A program made the translations under genes and the position numbers. The notes beneath the pieces were generated by a model. It was not told where the DNA came from and did no database searches. It was given only the letters and a program-made list of their open reading frames with translations. From positions 1 to 11,633 of the forward strand of contig CAMBYR010000042.1 in assembly GCA_945872375.1 (NCBI GenBank): a stretch of 11,633 nucleotides of DNA, given 5' to 3'. This DNA comes from an uncultured Blautia sp. (GTDB lineage Bacteria; Bacillota; Clostridia; Lachnospirales; Lachnospiraceae). Numbering within the stretch: position 1 is the first letter of the stretch; each line of letters starts with the position of its first letter. Positions 1 through 6,374 of this stretch are shown in pieces.

Positions 1-1
1 A

Positions 2-814
2 ATCGATGAACTGGTAGAGTCCGTGAAACTGGACGCTATCAAAGAAGAGAAGAAATTAGAAAAGCCTTTTACTCCGGATGTAAAGAAAGAATCTGCACCG
101 AAAGCAGCTCCTGCAGAGGAGAAGAAGCCGGTGAAGAAAGAAGCTGTACAGGTGGAGAAGGCATCTGAAGAAGCACCTGCAAAGGCAGCAGCGCCAAAGG
201 AAAGACCTGCAAGGGATTTCCAGGGCAAAGCAAAGCCTGCACGTGAGAAACAGCCAAGAGCTCCAAAGGAGCGTCAGCCGAAGGAAACACGTGAGAGAGC
301 ACCGAAGCAGGGCAGACCGATAGAGATCCTCAGCGATCCGGAGAAGATCAGAGAGGTTGAGGAGAGAGCAGTCGTATTTCTTCGTGACGTATTCGGCTCC
401 ATGGATCTTGGAGAATTGGAGATCACATCGAAATACAACACTGCAGACGGTTCTCTGGATGTGGATTTTGAAGGTGAGGATATGGGTATCCTCATCGGAA
501 AAAGAGGCCAGACACTGGATTCTCTTCAGTATCTGACAAGCCTTGTGGTAAACAAAGGCGAGTCTACCTACATTCGTGTAAAACTCGATACCGAGGACTA
601 CAGACGCCGTCGTAGGGAAACTCTGGAGAACCTTGCAAGAGGAATCGCCTTCAAGGTAAAGAAAACCAGAAAACCGGTAGTTCTGGAACCGATGAATCCG
701 TACGAAAGAAGGATCATCCATGCATCTCTGCAGGGCAACCGCTATGTAGAGACAGTCAGTGAGGGAGAAGAACCTTACAGACATGTAGTAGTAAAACTGA
801 AACGCAATAATTGA
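2..814 (+). CDS. khpB: RNA-binding protein KhpB/Jag, 3' part (5' end outside window)
   Basis: Cytoplasmic RNA-binding protein of the Jag/SpoIIIJ-associated family, in Firmicutes usually encoded just after yidC and linked to cell elongation and division. The frame is open from base 2, so the start and the N-terminal Jag_N domain lie upstream of the window; the GTG at 23 is not a believable start. Counting from that GTG, residues 1-100 are a low-complexity Lys/Ala/Glu/Pro linker. Residues about 110-190 are a KH domain with the GKRG loop at 159-162, and about 191-260 an R3H domain with the R-x3-H signature at R229-H233. The C-terminus ends normally (KLKRNN). Family assignment is secure from domain order and from mnmE lying next downstream. 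A strong terminator follows at 835-877, so khpB is probably transcribed separately from mnmE here. Confidence 0.95.
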   Translation: MDELVESVKLDAIKEEKKLEKPFTPDVKKESAPKAAPAEEKKPVKKEAVQVEKASEEAPAKAAAPKERPARDFQGKAKPAREKQPRAPKERQPKETRERAPKQGRPIEILSDPEKIREVEERAVVFLRDVFGSMDLGELEITSKYNTADGSLDVDFEGEDMGILIGKRGQTLDSLQYLTSLVVNKGESTYIRVKLDTEDYRRRRRETLENLARGIAFKVKKTRKPVVLEPMNPYERRIIHASLQGNRYVETVSEGEEPYRHVVVKLKRNN

Positions 815-834
815 TGATCCACCGATAAAGCTAT

Positions 835-877
835 AAGCCGTATCCCGGAGCGTAAGCTCCGTGGGTACGGCTTTTTT
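835..877 (+). terminator. Intrinsic terminator after khpB
   Basis: An outer stem AAGCCGTA/TACGGCTT encloses an inner stem GGAGC-GTAA-GCTCC, and a run of six T follows at 872-877. It starts 20 bp after the khpB stop and fits a Rho-independent terminator. The A-rich 5' side also allows some function on the minus strand. Confidence 0.9.
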
Positions 878-905
878 GTATGGAACTGAAAATTAAAAAT
901 TATCA

Positions 906-934
906 TTGCAATCTCCGCAACAATTCTTTATAAT
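906..934 (+). promoter_or_regulatory. Candidate sigma-A promoter upstream of mnmE
   Basis: TTGCAA at 906-911 and TATAAT at 929-934 are separated by exactly 17 bp, giving a perfect -10 and a 4/6 match at -35. It lies after the khpB terminator and points toward mnmE. A transcript from here would have a leader of about 425 nt that reads through the 992-1155 palindrome. Assignment rests on the hexamers alone. Confidence 0.4.
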
Positions 935-949
935 CATTGAAGAGCAAAT

Positions 950-1155
950 AACAAAAGATATTTCTGCAGCGGACATCCGGAATGCAGAGATTAGAGCGTA
1001 TTTGAAAAATCATTCCCGCAATCTGCACGCCCCACTTTGCGGTATATTTTGCCCGAATTCGGTTGTCGTAGCCCGCTACGACGCCCTCATCCGAACAAAA
1101 TCTCCCACAAATTGTGACGCACATCTTGCAGAAAGCCTTTTTCAAACACGCTCTA
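950..1155 (-). ncRNA. Candidate structured small RNA made of a long imperfect palindrome
   Basis: Bases 992-1155 form a palindrome centred at 1073.5, with two 82-nt arms and a closing hairpin GTCGTAGC-cc-GCTACGAC (1065-1082). I count 58 Watson-Crick pairs of 82. Ten of the other 24 become G-U pairs if the minus strand is transcribed (at 1000, 1015, 1017, 1026, 1027, 1030, 1040, 1052, 1053 and 1056), against one (1064) for the plus strand. On the minus strand a TATAAT (1163-1158) sits just ahead of the palindrome edge, though I see no good -35. Beyond the far edge a hairpin with stem TCTGCA/TGCAGA (988-963) is followed by T-rich sequence. Together these suggest a small RNA of about 200 nt transcribed leftward. 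Alternatives are a dispersed palindromic repeat with no RNA role, or a structured leader of mnmE. The 103-codon minus frame here is probably a by-product. Confidence 0.42.
992..1155. repeat. 164-bp imperfect inverted repeat (palindrome 1)
   Basis: The arms 992-1073 and 1074-1155 are about 71% identical without gaps and begin with matching TAGAGCG/CGCTCTA ends. The longest matched blocks are at the outer edge, at 1046-1051 with its partner, and at the centre. It occupies the khpB-mnmE gap, where related genomes often have little sequence. Its form suggests a dispersed palindromic element, but only one copy is visible here and I see no clear target-site duplication or transposase. Confidence 0.8.
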
Positions 1156-1265
1156 GCATTATAAATATGGAAACTGACAGAAGATGTTATTCTAGGTGAA
1201 AGCGTGAATAACACGTGTTTTTTGCGTGTAAAAAGCTTTTCCGGAGTAACATTTTTGCGTTTAAC

Positions 1266-1346
1266 CGGATGCTTTTATCCGCTGGACCAGGATAAACGGC
1301 ATGGCAGCGATCAGCTGCAGTGTGATATAGCGGATGCTTTTATCCG
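1266..1346 (+). promoter_or_regulatory. Paired CGGAT-hairpin repeats ahead of the mnmE ribosome binding site
   Basis: A 16-bp sequence CGGATGCTTTTATCCG occurs exactly twice, at 1266-1281 and 1331-1346, 65 bp apart. Each copy is a hairpin (CGGAT/ATCCG with a 6-nt loop). GGATAAA at 1290-1296 can pair with TTTATCC of either copy, so mutually exclusive folds are possible. A further GCAGC/GCTGC hairpin (1304-1318) lies between. The second copy ends 6 nt before the AAAGGAGAG ribosome binding site (1353-1361) of mnmE. This could be a control point for translation, or simply a duplicated sequence; no known riboswitch is recognised. Confidence 0.45.
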
Positions 1347-1367
1347 TTTGACAAAGGAGAGTGAAAA

Positions 1368-2744
1368 ATGGAAGAGACAACGATTGCTGCGATTTCCACA
1401 GCCATGAGCGCATCGGGAATCGGGATCGTCAGGATCAGTGGCCCGGAGGCTTTTGAGATCGCATCCGGAGTATACCGTTCCAAGGGTGGAAAAAAATCTC
1501 TGAAAAACGTCCCAAGCCACACCATCCATTATGGATATATTTATGATAACGAAGAAATGGTAGACGAAGTGCTGGTCATGGCCATGCGCGGACCACGGAC
1601 ATACACAGGAGAAGATACCATAGAAATCGACTGCCACGGCGGCGTTTTAGCTATGAAAAAGGTACTGGAAACTGTGCTGAAAAACGGAGCCATTATTGCC
1701 GAGCCGGGAGAATTTACCAAGCGTGCATTCCTCAATGGAAGGATCGATCTTTCCCAGGCGGAGGCCGTTATGGACGTGATACAGTCCAAAAATGAGTACT
1801 CATTAAAGAATTCTGTAGGACAATTAAAAGGTTCAGTCCGAAAAACTGTACAGCAGATCAGAGAAAAACTACTGTACCATATAGCGTATATTGAATCGGC
1901 ATTAGACGATCCGGAGCACTATGATCTGACAGGATATTCGGAAGAATTAGAGCAGATCGTAGCAGAAGAAAAAGAAAAAATACAGAACCTGTTAAAAACA
2001 GCCGGAGACGGAAAGATCATACAGGAAGGTATCCGGACCGTGATCCTGGGCAAGCCGAACGCAGGGAAATCTTCTCTGCTGAACCTGCTTCTGGGAGAGG
2101 ACAGAGCCATCGTGACCGATATCGCAGGAACCACCAGAGACGTACTGGAAGAGTATATCAACCTGCATGGGATCACATTAAAGATCGCTGACACAGCTGG
2201 AATCCGCCAGACAGAAGACATCGTAGAGAAAATTGGCGTATCCAAAGCCAAAGAAATGGCAGCAGACGCAGACCTGATCCTCTATGTCGTAGATTCCTCC
2301 GTACCGTTAGATGAAAACGACGAAGAAATCATAAAAATTTTGCAAGAGAAAAAGACAATTGTCCTCTACAGCAAGACAGACCTTGAATCTGCTATAGATA
2401 TAGAGGATTTAAAGAGCAGAATAAACCAGCCGGTGATCCCGATCTCCGCAAAAGAAGAAACCGGGATCACAGACCTGGAAGAAAAAATCCGGGAAATGTT
2501 CTTCAGTGGGGAGATTGACTTCAATGATGAAGTCTACATCACCAATGAACGCCACAGACAGGAGCTTTTAAAAGCACAGGAAAGTCTTTCTCTGGTAGAA
2601 AATAGCATAGAAAGCGGAATGCCGGAGGATTTTTATTCCATAGACCTGACAGATGCATACGAAAGTCTGGGACGGATTCTGGGAGAATCACTTGGGGAAG
2701 ACCTTGTTAATGAGATATTTTCTAAATTTTGTATGGGGAAATAA
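1368..2744 (+). CDS. mnmE: tRNA uridine-5-carboxymethylaminomethyl modification GTPase MnmE
   Basis: GTPase that works with MnmG to install the cmnm5/nm5 group on wobble U34 of tRNAs reading NNA/NNG codons, using a methylene-tetrahydrofolate-derived carbon. At 458 aa it is full length. Residues 1-120 are the folate-binding N-terminal domain (IGIVRISG at 18-25). The inserted G domain has G1 GKPNAGKSS (228-236), G2 DIAGTTRD (251-258), G3 DTAG (275-278), G4 SKTD (335-338, where NKxD is usual) and G5 ISAKE (359-363). The chain ends FCMGK (454-458) with the conserved Cys455; the common form is FCIGK. The ATG at 1368 is supported by AAAGGAGAG 6 nt upstream. It is separated from mnmG by 674 bp of repeats, so the two partners may not share one transcript. 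Confidence 0.98.
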   Translation: MEETTIAAISTAMSASGIGIVRISGPEAFEIASGVYRSKGGKKSLKNVPSHTIHYGYIYDNEEMVDEVLVMAMRGPRTYTGEDTIEIDCHGGVLAMKKVLETVLKNGAIIAEPGEFTKRAFLNGRIDLSQAEAVMDVIQSKNEYSLKNSVGQLKGSVRKTVQQIREKLLYHIAYIESALDDPEHYDLTGYSEELEQIVAEEKEKIQNLLKTAGDGKIIQEGIRTVILGKPNAGKSSLLNLLLGEDRAIVTDIAGTTRDVLEEYINLHGITLKIADTAGIRQTEDIVEKIGVSKAKEMAADADLILYVVDSSVPLDENDEEIIKILQEKKTIVLYSKTDLESAIDIEDLKSRINQPVIPISAKEETGITDLEEKIREMFFSGEIDFNDEVYITNERHRQELLKAQESLSLVENSIESGMPEDFYSIDLTDAYESLGRILGESLGEDLVNEIFSKFCMGK

Positions 2745-2747
2745 TAA

Positions 2748-2899
2748 CCGCATGGGCTGCGGAGGCCCCGGCCGAATGGCCGCATGGATTGCGGAATCCC
2801 GGCCGTATATGCCGCATGGATTGCGGAACTCCGGTCGTATAACCGCATAGGCTGCGGCCTCCGGCTGTATGGCACATAGGCTGCGGCCCCGCAGAGGGT
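2748..2899. repeat. Tandem 30-32-bp GC-rich repeats after mnmE
   Basis: Four to five direct repeats begin 3 bp after the mnmE stop. Units start at 2748, 2780, 2812 and 2843 (lengths 32, 32, 31, 30), and a degenerate fifth starts at 2873. The shared core is CCGCATgGgnTGCGG, itself a small hairpin (CCGCA/TGCGG), followed by a CCGGCCGTAT-like segment. The sequence is much richer in GC than the surrounding genes. Units 2 and 3 are most alike, consistent with slippage-type growth. No protein-coding signal is seen. Confidence 0.85.
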
Positions 2900-2913
2900 A
2901 GATCACATTGAAA

Positions 2914-3285
2914 TGTGAGAAAACCGCAAAGGGGCACAAGGCCGCGCCCCTCTGCACACCCCTGGGCCTTTTTTATATAGTGCAGCGATTGTGGAATGCT
3001 GAAAGAAACTAACTTGTGTCTGTATGCTTCTGTACTGGCAATTCAACACTGAGCCGAAATATGGCAGACGGAAGCAGGAATAACCCCGCAGACGTGCATC
3101 GCACGTCGAGAACCTCATTACAGTTCCACTGCAACCCCCTCGGCACAACGTTTCACATCCAATACCGAAGCATACAGACAAAAGTCAGCACCGTATCACA
3201 CACCACAACCCAAGAACTCCTAAAAAAAAGCCCGAGGGGTGTGCAGAGGGGCCGTGGCTTTACGGCCCCTTTGCGGTTTTCCACA
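2914..3285. repeat. About 370-bp imperfect palindrome: two diverged inverted copies (palindrome 2)
   Basis: The centre is GACGTGC-atc-GCACGTC (3091-3107). Read outward from it, the two arms share GAAGCATACAGACA (3017-3030 on the minus strand, 3167-3180 on the plus), an A-run, AGGGGTGTGCAGAGGGG, and then CCCCTTTGCGGTTTTC. The inner 60 bp of each arm are poorly matched, while the outer 60 bp are nearly identical apart from a variable loop of 12 versus 14 nt. This fits two head-to-head copies of one dispersed element that have diverged. Both arms show a frame translating to similar peptides (each containing QYRSIQT and APLRFS), which follows from the inverted symmetry and is not good evidence for a protein. 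No transposase or clear target duplication is visible. A small hairpin CACATT-ga-AATGTG (2904-2917) abuts the left end. Confidence 0.8.
2931..2974 (+). terminator. Possible mnmE terminator inside palindrome 2
   Basis: GGGGC...GCCCC and AAGGCC (2938-2943)/GGCCTT (2965-2970) offer alternative stems, the second running directly into six T (2969-2974). It is the first stem plus T-run downstream of mnmE. The loop is long (about 21 nt), so strength is uncertain; the fold may instead reflect the larger palindrome containing it. Confidence 0.4.
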
Positions 3286-3299
3286 GCTTCCCAAAGCAA

Positions 3300-3418
3300 A
3301 AAAACCAGGCCCTCTGTCAAGAAAGTAAAAATAAAACCAAAAACCAACCACACAATAAACAAAGAAAAAGAAAGAAAAATAAAGAAAAAAATAAGAGAAA
3401 AAATAAAGGAGAAAAAGC
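3300..3418 (+). other. A-rich, purine-rich leader of mnmG
   Basis: About 120 bp upstream of the mnmG ATG, the last 65 bp almost only A and G with scattered T. It has little capacity to fold, and it ends in the ribosome binding site AAAGGAG (3405-3411), 7 nt before the ATG. I find no convincing -35/-10 pair in 2975-3418, so the mnmG promoter is not identified. The unfolded leader next to the strong palindrome may keep the start site accessible (inference). Confidence 0.5.
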
Positions 3419-5308
3419 ATGAAAAATCTGGAACAGTTTTTCGACATCATAGTAGTAGGCGCCGGTCACGCAGGCTGCGAAGCATCACTGGCATGCGCCC
3501 GCTTAGGGCTCAACACAGTCATATTCACAGTCAGCGTAGACAGCATCGCCCTTATGCCCTGCAACCCTAACGTAGGCGGCAGCTCCAAAGGGCATCTCGT
3601 CCGTGAGCTGGATGCTCTCGGTGGGGAAATGGGTAAAAACATAGACAAAACCTTCATCCAGTCCAAAATGCTCAACCAGTCCAAAGGCCCTGCAGTCCAT
3701 TCCCTTCGTGCACAGGCCGATAAACAGGCCTACAGCACAGAAATGAGAAAGACACTGGAAAATACAGAGAACTTAACCATCCGCCAGGGTGAAGTGACCG
3801 AGCTTCTGGTAGAAGACGGGCACATCACCGGTGTAAAAACCTTCTCAGGAGCCACCTACCACGCAAAAGCTGTAGTCCTCTGTACAGGAACCTACCTCAA
3901 GGCCCGCTGCATTTACGGCGACGTCAGCAACTATACAGGACCGAACGGCCTTCAGGCAGCCAATTACCTTACGGATTCCCTGAAAAAGCTGGGGATCGAA
4001 ATGTTCCGCTTCAAAACAGGAACTCCGGCCAGAATCGCCGGAAACACCATTGATTATTCTAAGATGGAAGAGCAGTTCGGAGATGAAAGAGTCGTACCGT
4101 TCTCTTTTTCCACAGACCCGGAATCTGTACAGATCGAGCAGAAATCCTGCTGGCTGACCTATACAAACGAAAAAACACACGAGATCATCCGTGCAAATCT
4201 GGACAGATCCCCCCTTTATTCCGGAATGATCGAAGGAACCGGACCACGTTACTGTCCGTCCATTGAGGATAAAGTAGTTCGTTTTGCAGACAAAAAACGC
4301 CATCAGGTATTTATCGAACCGGAAGGTCTTTACACAAATGAAATGTACATCGGCGGAATGTCCAGCTCCCTGCCGGAGGATGTTCAGTACGAGATGTACC
4401 ATTCCGTACCGGGTCTGGAGAACGCCAGGATTGTAAAAAATGCTTACGCTATTGAGTATGACTGCATCAATCCGCGCCAGCTCTATCCCACACTGGAATT
4501 CAAAAAGATCAAGGGCCTTTTCAGCGGCGGACAGTTTAACGGAAGCTCCGGATATGAGGAAGCAGCCGCTCAGGGCCTCATAGCGGGAATTAATGCAGCT
4601 ATGGAGGTAAAAGGCCGGGAACAGCTGATTTTGGACCGCTCAGAGGCATATATTGGCGTTCTCATCGATGATCTGGTAACAAAGGAGAACCATGAGCCGT
4701 ACCGAATGATGACAAGCCGTGCTGAGTACCGTCTGCTCCTCCGCCAGGACAACGCAGATCTTCGTCTTCGCAAAAAAGGCTGGGAGGTCGGCCTGATCGA
4801 TGATGAGACATACCATAAATTACAGGAAAAAGAGCGCCGGATCCAGGAAGAGATCGAGAGAGTGGAACATGCAACCGTAGGTGGTTCTGCAGAGGTACAG
4901 AGCCTTCTGGAATCTCTGAACAGTACCCTTCTGAAATCCGGAAACACAATTGCAGAGCTGATCAGACGGCCGGAGCTTAACTATAAGGTGATTGCACCCA
5001 TCGATAAAGAAAGACCGGAGCTTCCGGAAGATGTATGTGAGCAGGTAGAGATCAACATCAAATATGATGGCTACATCCGCCGCCAGATGAAGCAGGTAGA
5101 GCAATTTAAGAAACTGGAGCAGAAAAAGCTTCCGGAAGACATTGATTACGAAGATGTAGGAAGCCTCCGCATTGAGGCACGCCAGAAGCTGGAAGCCTAC
5201 AGACCGGTGTCCATCGGTCAGGCGTCCCGTATCTCCGGTGTATCCCCGGCTGACATTTCCGTACTTCTTGTATATCTGGAAAGCAGATCCGGACATAAAC
5301 ACGGATAA
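3419..5308 (+). CDS. mnmG: tRNA uridine-5-carboxymethylaminomethyl modification enzyme MnmG (GidA)
   Basis: FAD-dependent partner of MnmE in the cmnm5/nm5 modification of wobble U34 of tRNA; cytoplasmic. Length 629 aa matches the long MnmG form. The N-terminal dinucleotide-binding motif is GAGHAG (residues 14-19). The family block PCNPNVGGSSKGHLVREL follows. GPRYCPSIEDK contains the conserved Cys279 in the region of the catalytic cysteine, and GGQFNGSSGYEEAA (370-383) contacts FAD. The C-terminal helical GidA-associated domain used for MnmE and tRNA binding is complete (about 400-629). The start is chosen for AAAGGAG at good spacing and alignment of the GAGHAG motif near the N-terminus. rsmG follows after 45 bp, so the two genes are probably co-transcribed. 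Confidence 0.98.
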   Translation: MKNLEQFFDIIVVGAGHAGCEASLACARLGLNTVIFTVSVDSIALMPCNPNVGGSSKGHLVRELDALGGEMGKNIDKTFIQSKMLNQSKGPAVHSLRAQADKQAYSTEMRKTLENTENLTIRQGEVTELLVEDGHITGVKTFSGATYHAKAVVLCTGTYLKARCIYGDVSNYTGPNGLQAANYLTDSLKKLGIEMFRFKTGTPARIAGNTIDYSKMEEQFGDERVVPFSFSTDPESVQIEQKSCWLTYTNEKTHEIIRANLDRSPLYSGMIEGTGPRYCPSIEDKVVRFADKKRHQVFIEPEGLYTNEMYIGGMSSSLPEDVQYEMYHSVPGLENARIVKNAYAIEYDCINPRQLYPTLEFKKIKGLFSGGQFNGSSGYEEAAAQGLIAGINAAMEVKGREQLILDRSEAYIGVLIDDLVTKENHEPYRMMTSRAEYRLLLRQDNADLRLRKKGWEVGLIDDETYHKLQEKERRIQEEIERVEHATVGGSAEVQSLLESLNSTLLKSGNTIAELIRRPELNYKVIAPIDKERPELPEDVCEQVEINIKYDGYIRRQMKQVEQFKKLEQKKLPEDIDYEDVGSLRIEARQKLEAYRPVSIGQASRISGVSPADISVLLVYLESRSGHKHG

Positions 5309-5353
5309 TACAACGAATAACAATAAAACACAGAAAATAAGAGAGGAAGCTGC

Positions 5354-6073
5354 ATGTACAATTTAGAAATCCTGGAAAAAGGCTGCGAGGAGCTTGGGAT
5401 CACACTCAGTGACACGCAGAAAAACCAGTTTATCCGGTTCTACGAATATCTTGTAGAAAAAAACAAAGTCATGAACCTCACCGGTATCACAGAATTTGAC
5501 GAGGTTCTCGTGAAACATTTCCTGGACAGCCTCTGCTGCGTCAAGGCTGTAGATATGGGTAAGATAAAAACCGTTATGGACATCGGAACCGGCGCCGGAT
5601 TCCCGGGTGTTCCCCTGAAGATTGCCTTCCCGGAGGTGGAAGCCTGCCTTCTGGACTCCCTCAATAAAAGAGTAAAATTCCTGGAAGAAACCTTTGTGCT
5701 CCTGGGCCTGGAGGGGATTTCCGCCATTCACGGAAGAGCTGAAGAATATGCAAAAAACAAAGCCTACAGAGAAAAATATGATCTCTGCGTATCCAGAGCA
5801 GTATCCGGACTTGCAACCCTGTCTGAATACTGTCTCCCGTATGTAAAAGTCGGAGGGCTTTTTGTCTCCTATAAATCCGGTTCTGTAAAGGAAGAAGCAG
5901 AAGCAGCAGAGAAAGCAGTAAAGATCCTTGGTGGAAAGATCAGGGATATTCAGTACTTTGACCTTCCGGGCTCCGAGATCGGCCGCTCCCTGGTCATTAT
6001 CGAGAAGGTAAAGAATACCCCGGGCAAATATCCGAGAAAAGCCGGAACACCGCTCAGAGAGCCACTGGCATAA
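5354..6073 (+). CDS. rsmG: 16S rRNA (guanine-N7)-methyltransferase RsmG (GidB)
   Basis: SAM-dependent methyltransferase that makes m7G in the 530 loop of 16S rRNA (G527 in E. coli numbering); loss gives low-level streptomycin resistance in known species. Length is 239 aa, the normal size. MNLTGI lies at 40-45, the SAM-binding motif I DIGTGAGFPG at 76-85, LLDSLNKR at 99-106 just after strand 2, SRAV at 147-150, and the typical C-terminal TPGKYPRKAGTP segment ends the chain. The ATG at 5354 is preceded by GAGAGGAAG. It lies 45 bp after mnmG with no terminator between, and is followed by a terminator at 6079-6123, so it ends the mnmG-rsmG unit. The parA/parB genes common after rsmG in Firmicutes are not the next genes here. 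Confidence 0.97.
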   Translation: MYNLEILEKGCEELGITLSDTQKNQFIRFYEYLVEKNKVMNLTGITEFDEVLVKHFLDSLCCVKAVDMGKIKTVMDIGTGAGFPGVPLKIAFPEVEACLLDSLNKRVKFLEETFVLLGLEGISAIHGRAEEYAKNKAYREKYDLCVSRAVSGLATLSEYCLPYVKVGGLFVSYKSGSVKEEAEAAEKAVKILGGKIRDIQYFDLPGSEIGRSLVIIEKVKNTPGKYPRKAGTPLREPLA

Positions 6074-6078
6074 GTTAC

Positions 6079-6123
6079 CTCCTGTCGAACAAATTCAAAA
6101 TCTGTCCGACAGGAGATTTTTTT
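6079..6123 (+). terminator. Intrinsic terminator after rsmG
   Basis: CTCCTGTCG (6079-6087) pairs perfectly with CGACAGGAG (6107-6115) across a 19-nt loop, and seven T follow at 6117-6123. It starts 6 bp after the rsmG stop and closes the mnmG-rsmG unit. Confidence 0.9.
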
Positions 6124-6132
6124 GTCCGGGAG

Positions 6133-6192
6133 TTTCACAAAATTATCACAAATTTATCCTACTTTTATCACAAATTACTTTTACACTATAAT
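6133..6192 (+). promoter_or_regulatory. Candidate promoter of the ABC operon with operator-like direct repeats
   Basis: TATAAT at 6187-6192 is preceded, with a 16-bp spacer, by TTATCA at 6165-6170 (4/6 match to TTGACA). The 12-bp sequence TTATCACAAATT occurs exactly at 6143-6154 and 6165-6176, a 22-bp period (about two helical turns), and a weaker relative TTTCACAAAATT begins at 6133. The second copy covers the -35 element, so a protein bound to the repeats could repress or activate. The regulator is unknown. It is the only promoter-like sequence between the rsmG terminator and the transporter genes. Confidence 0.55.
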
Positions 6193-6201
6193 CCGATAGA
6201 G

Positions 6202-6243
6202 ATGCCCCTGGATTCCCCCATTCTCTGTTTCATCCAGGGGCAT
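6202..6243 (+). terminator. Perfect 12-bp hairpin at the predicted transcript start
   Basis: ATGCCCCTGGAT (6202-6213) and ATCCAGGGGCAT (6232-6243) are perfectly complementary across an 18-nt loop, with TTTTCTATT after the stem. With the TATAAT at 6187-6192, transcription would begin near 6199, so the hairpin would be the first structure of the mRNA. It may be an early attenuator, a 5'-end stabiliser, or a backup terminator for rsmG; the T-tract is weak. Confidence 0.55.
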
Positions 6244-6374
6244 TTTCTATTGGTATTGAAAAGACGCCAGAGTAAAGGGCTTCAGTTTCAGGACCTTTTG
6301 CCTCTGGCATCTTATAAAATGGGAAATCGATAATAAAAAAAGTATTTCCCTGAGAATAAAAGGAGGAGAGTAAA
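6244..6374 (+). promoter_or_regulatory. Structured 5' leader of the ABC operon
   Basis: Two further stems follow the 6202-6243 hairpin. The first is AAGACGCCAGAG/CTCTGGCATCTT (6261-6272 with 6302-6313, one mismatch), with an inner AAAGG/CCTTT pairing. The second is GGGAAAT (6321-6327)/ATTTCCC (6344-6350), ending 8 nt before the ribosome binding site AAAGGAGGAG (6358-6367). I do not recognise a known riboswitch class. The leader could tune translation, but this is only a structural observation. Confidence 0.4.

Noticed and set aside
232..300. CACGTG-containing sites in khpB (near 241 and 290), and AACACGTGTT at 1210-1219, as additional parS sites
   Set aside because: They share only the CACGTG core; the flanking bases do not match TGTTT/AAACA.
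903..1214. A 103-codon minus-strand frame and a 97-codon plus-strand frame over palindrome 1
   Set aside because: Both are explained by the palindrome: arms stay open on both strands. I see no ribosome binding site at good spacing, composition is Cys/Arg-rich and atypical, and no domain is recognised.
2748..2899. CRISPR array
   Set aside because: Units are directly adjacent with no unique spacers of constant length, and no cas genes are nearby.
3222..3285. Right arm of palindrome 2 as a minus-strand terminator
   Set aside because: The GGGGCCGT/ACGGCCCC stem is strong but lies about 15 nt from the T-run, and no minus-strand gene ends there.
2903..3570. Similar peptides on opposite strands (minus 2903-3181 and plus 3016-3570), each starting MSVCF
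   Set aside because: The similarity follows from the inverted symmetry of palindrome 2. The plus frame also runs into mnmG in another frame, and neither has coding composition.
6133..6176. TTATC-rich repeats as a DnaA-box cluster or replication origin
   Set aside because: The repeats read TTATCACAA, which lacks one base of the TTATNCACA spacing, and they lie between two operons at a promoter. No clear DnaA box or DUE arrangement was found.
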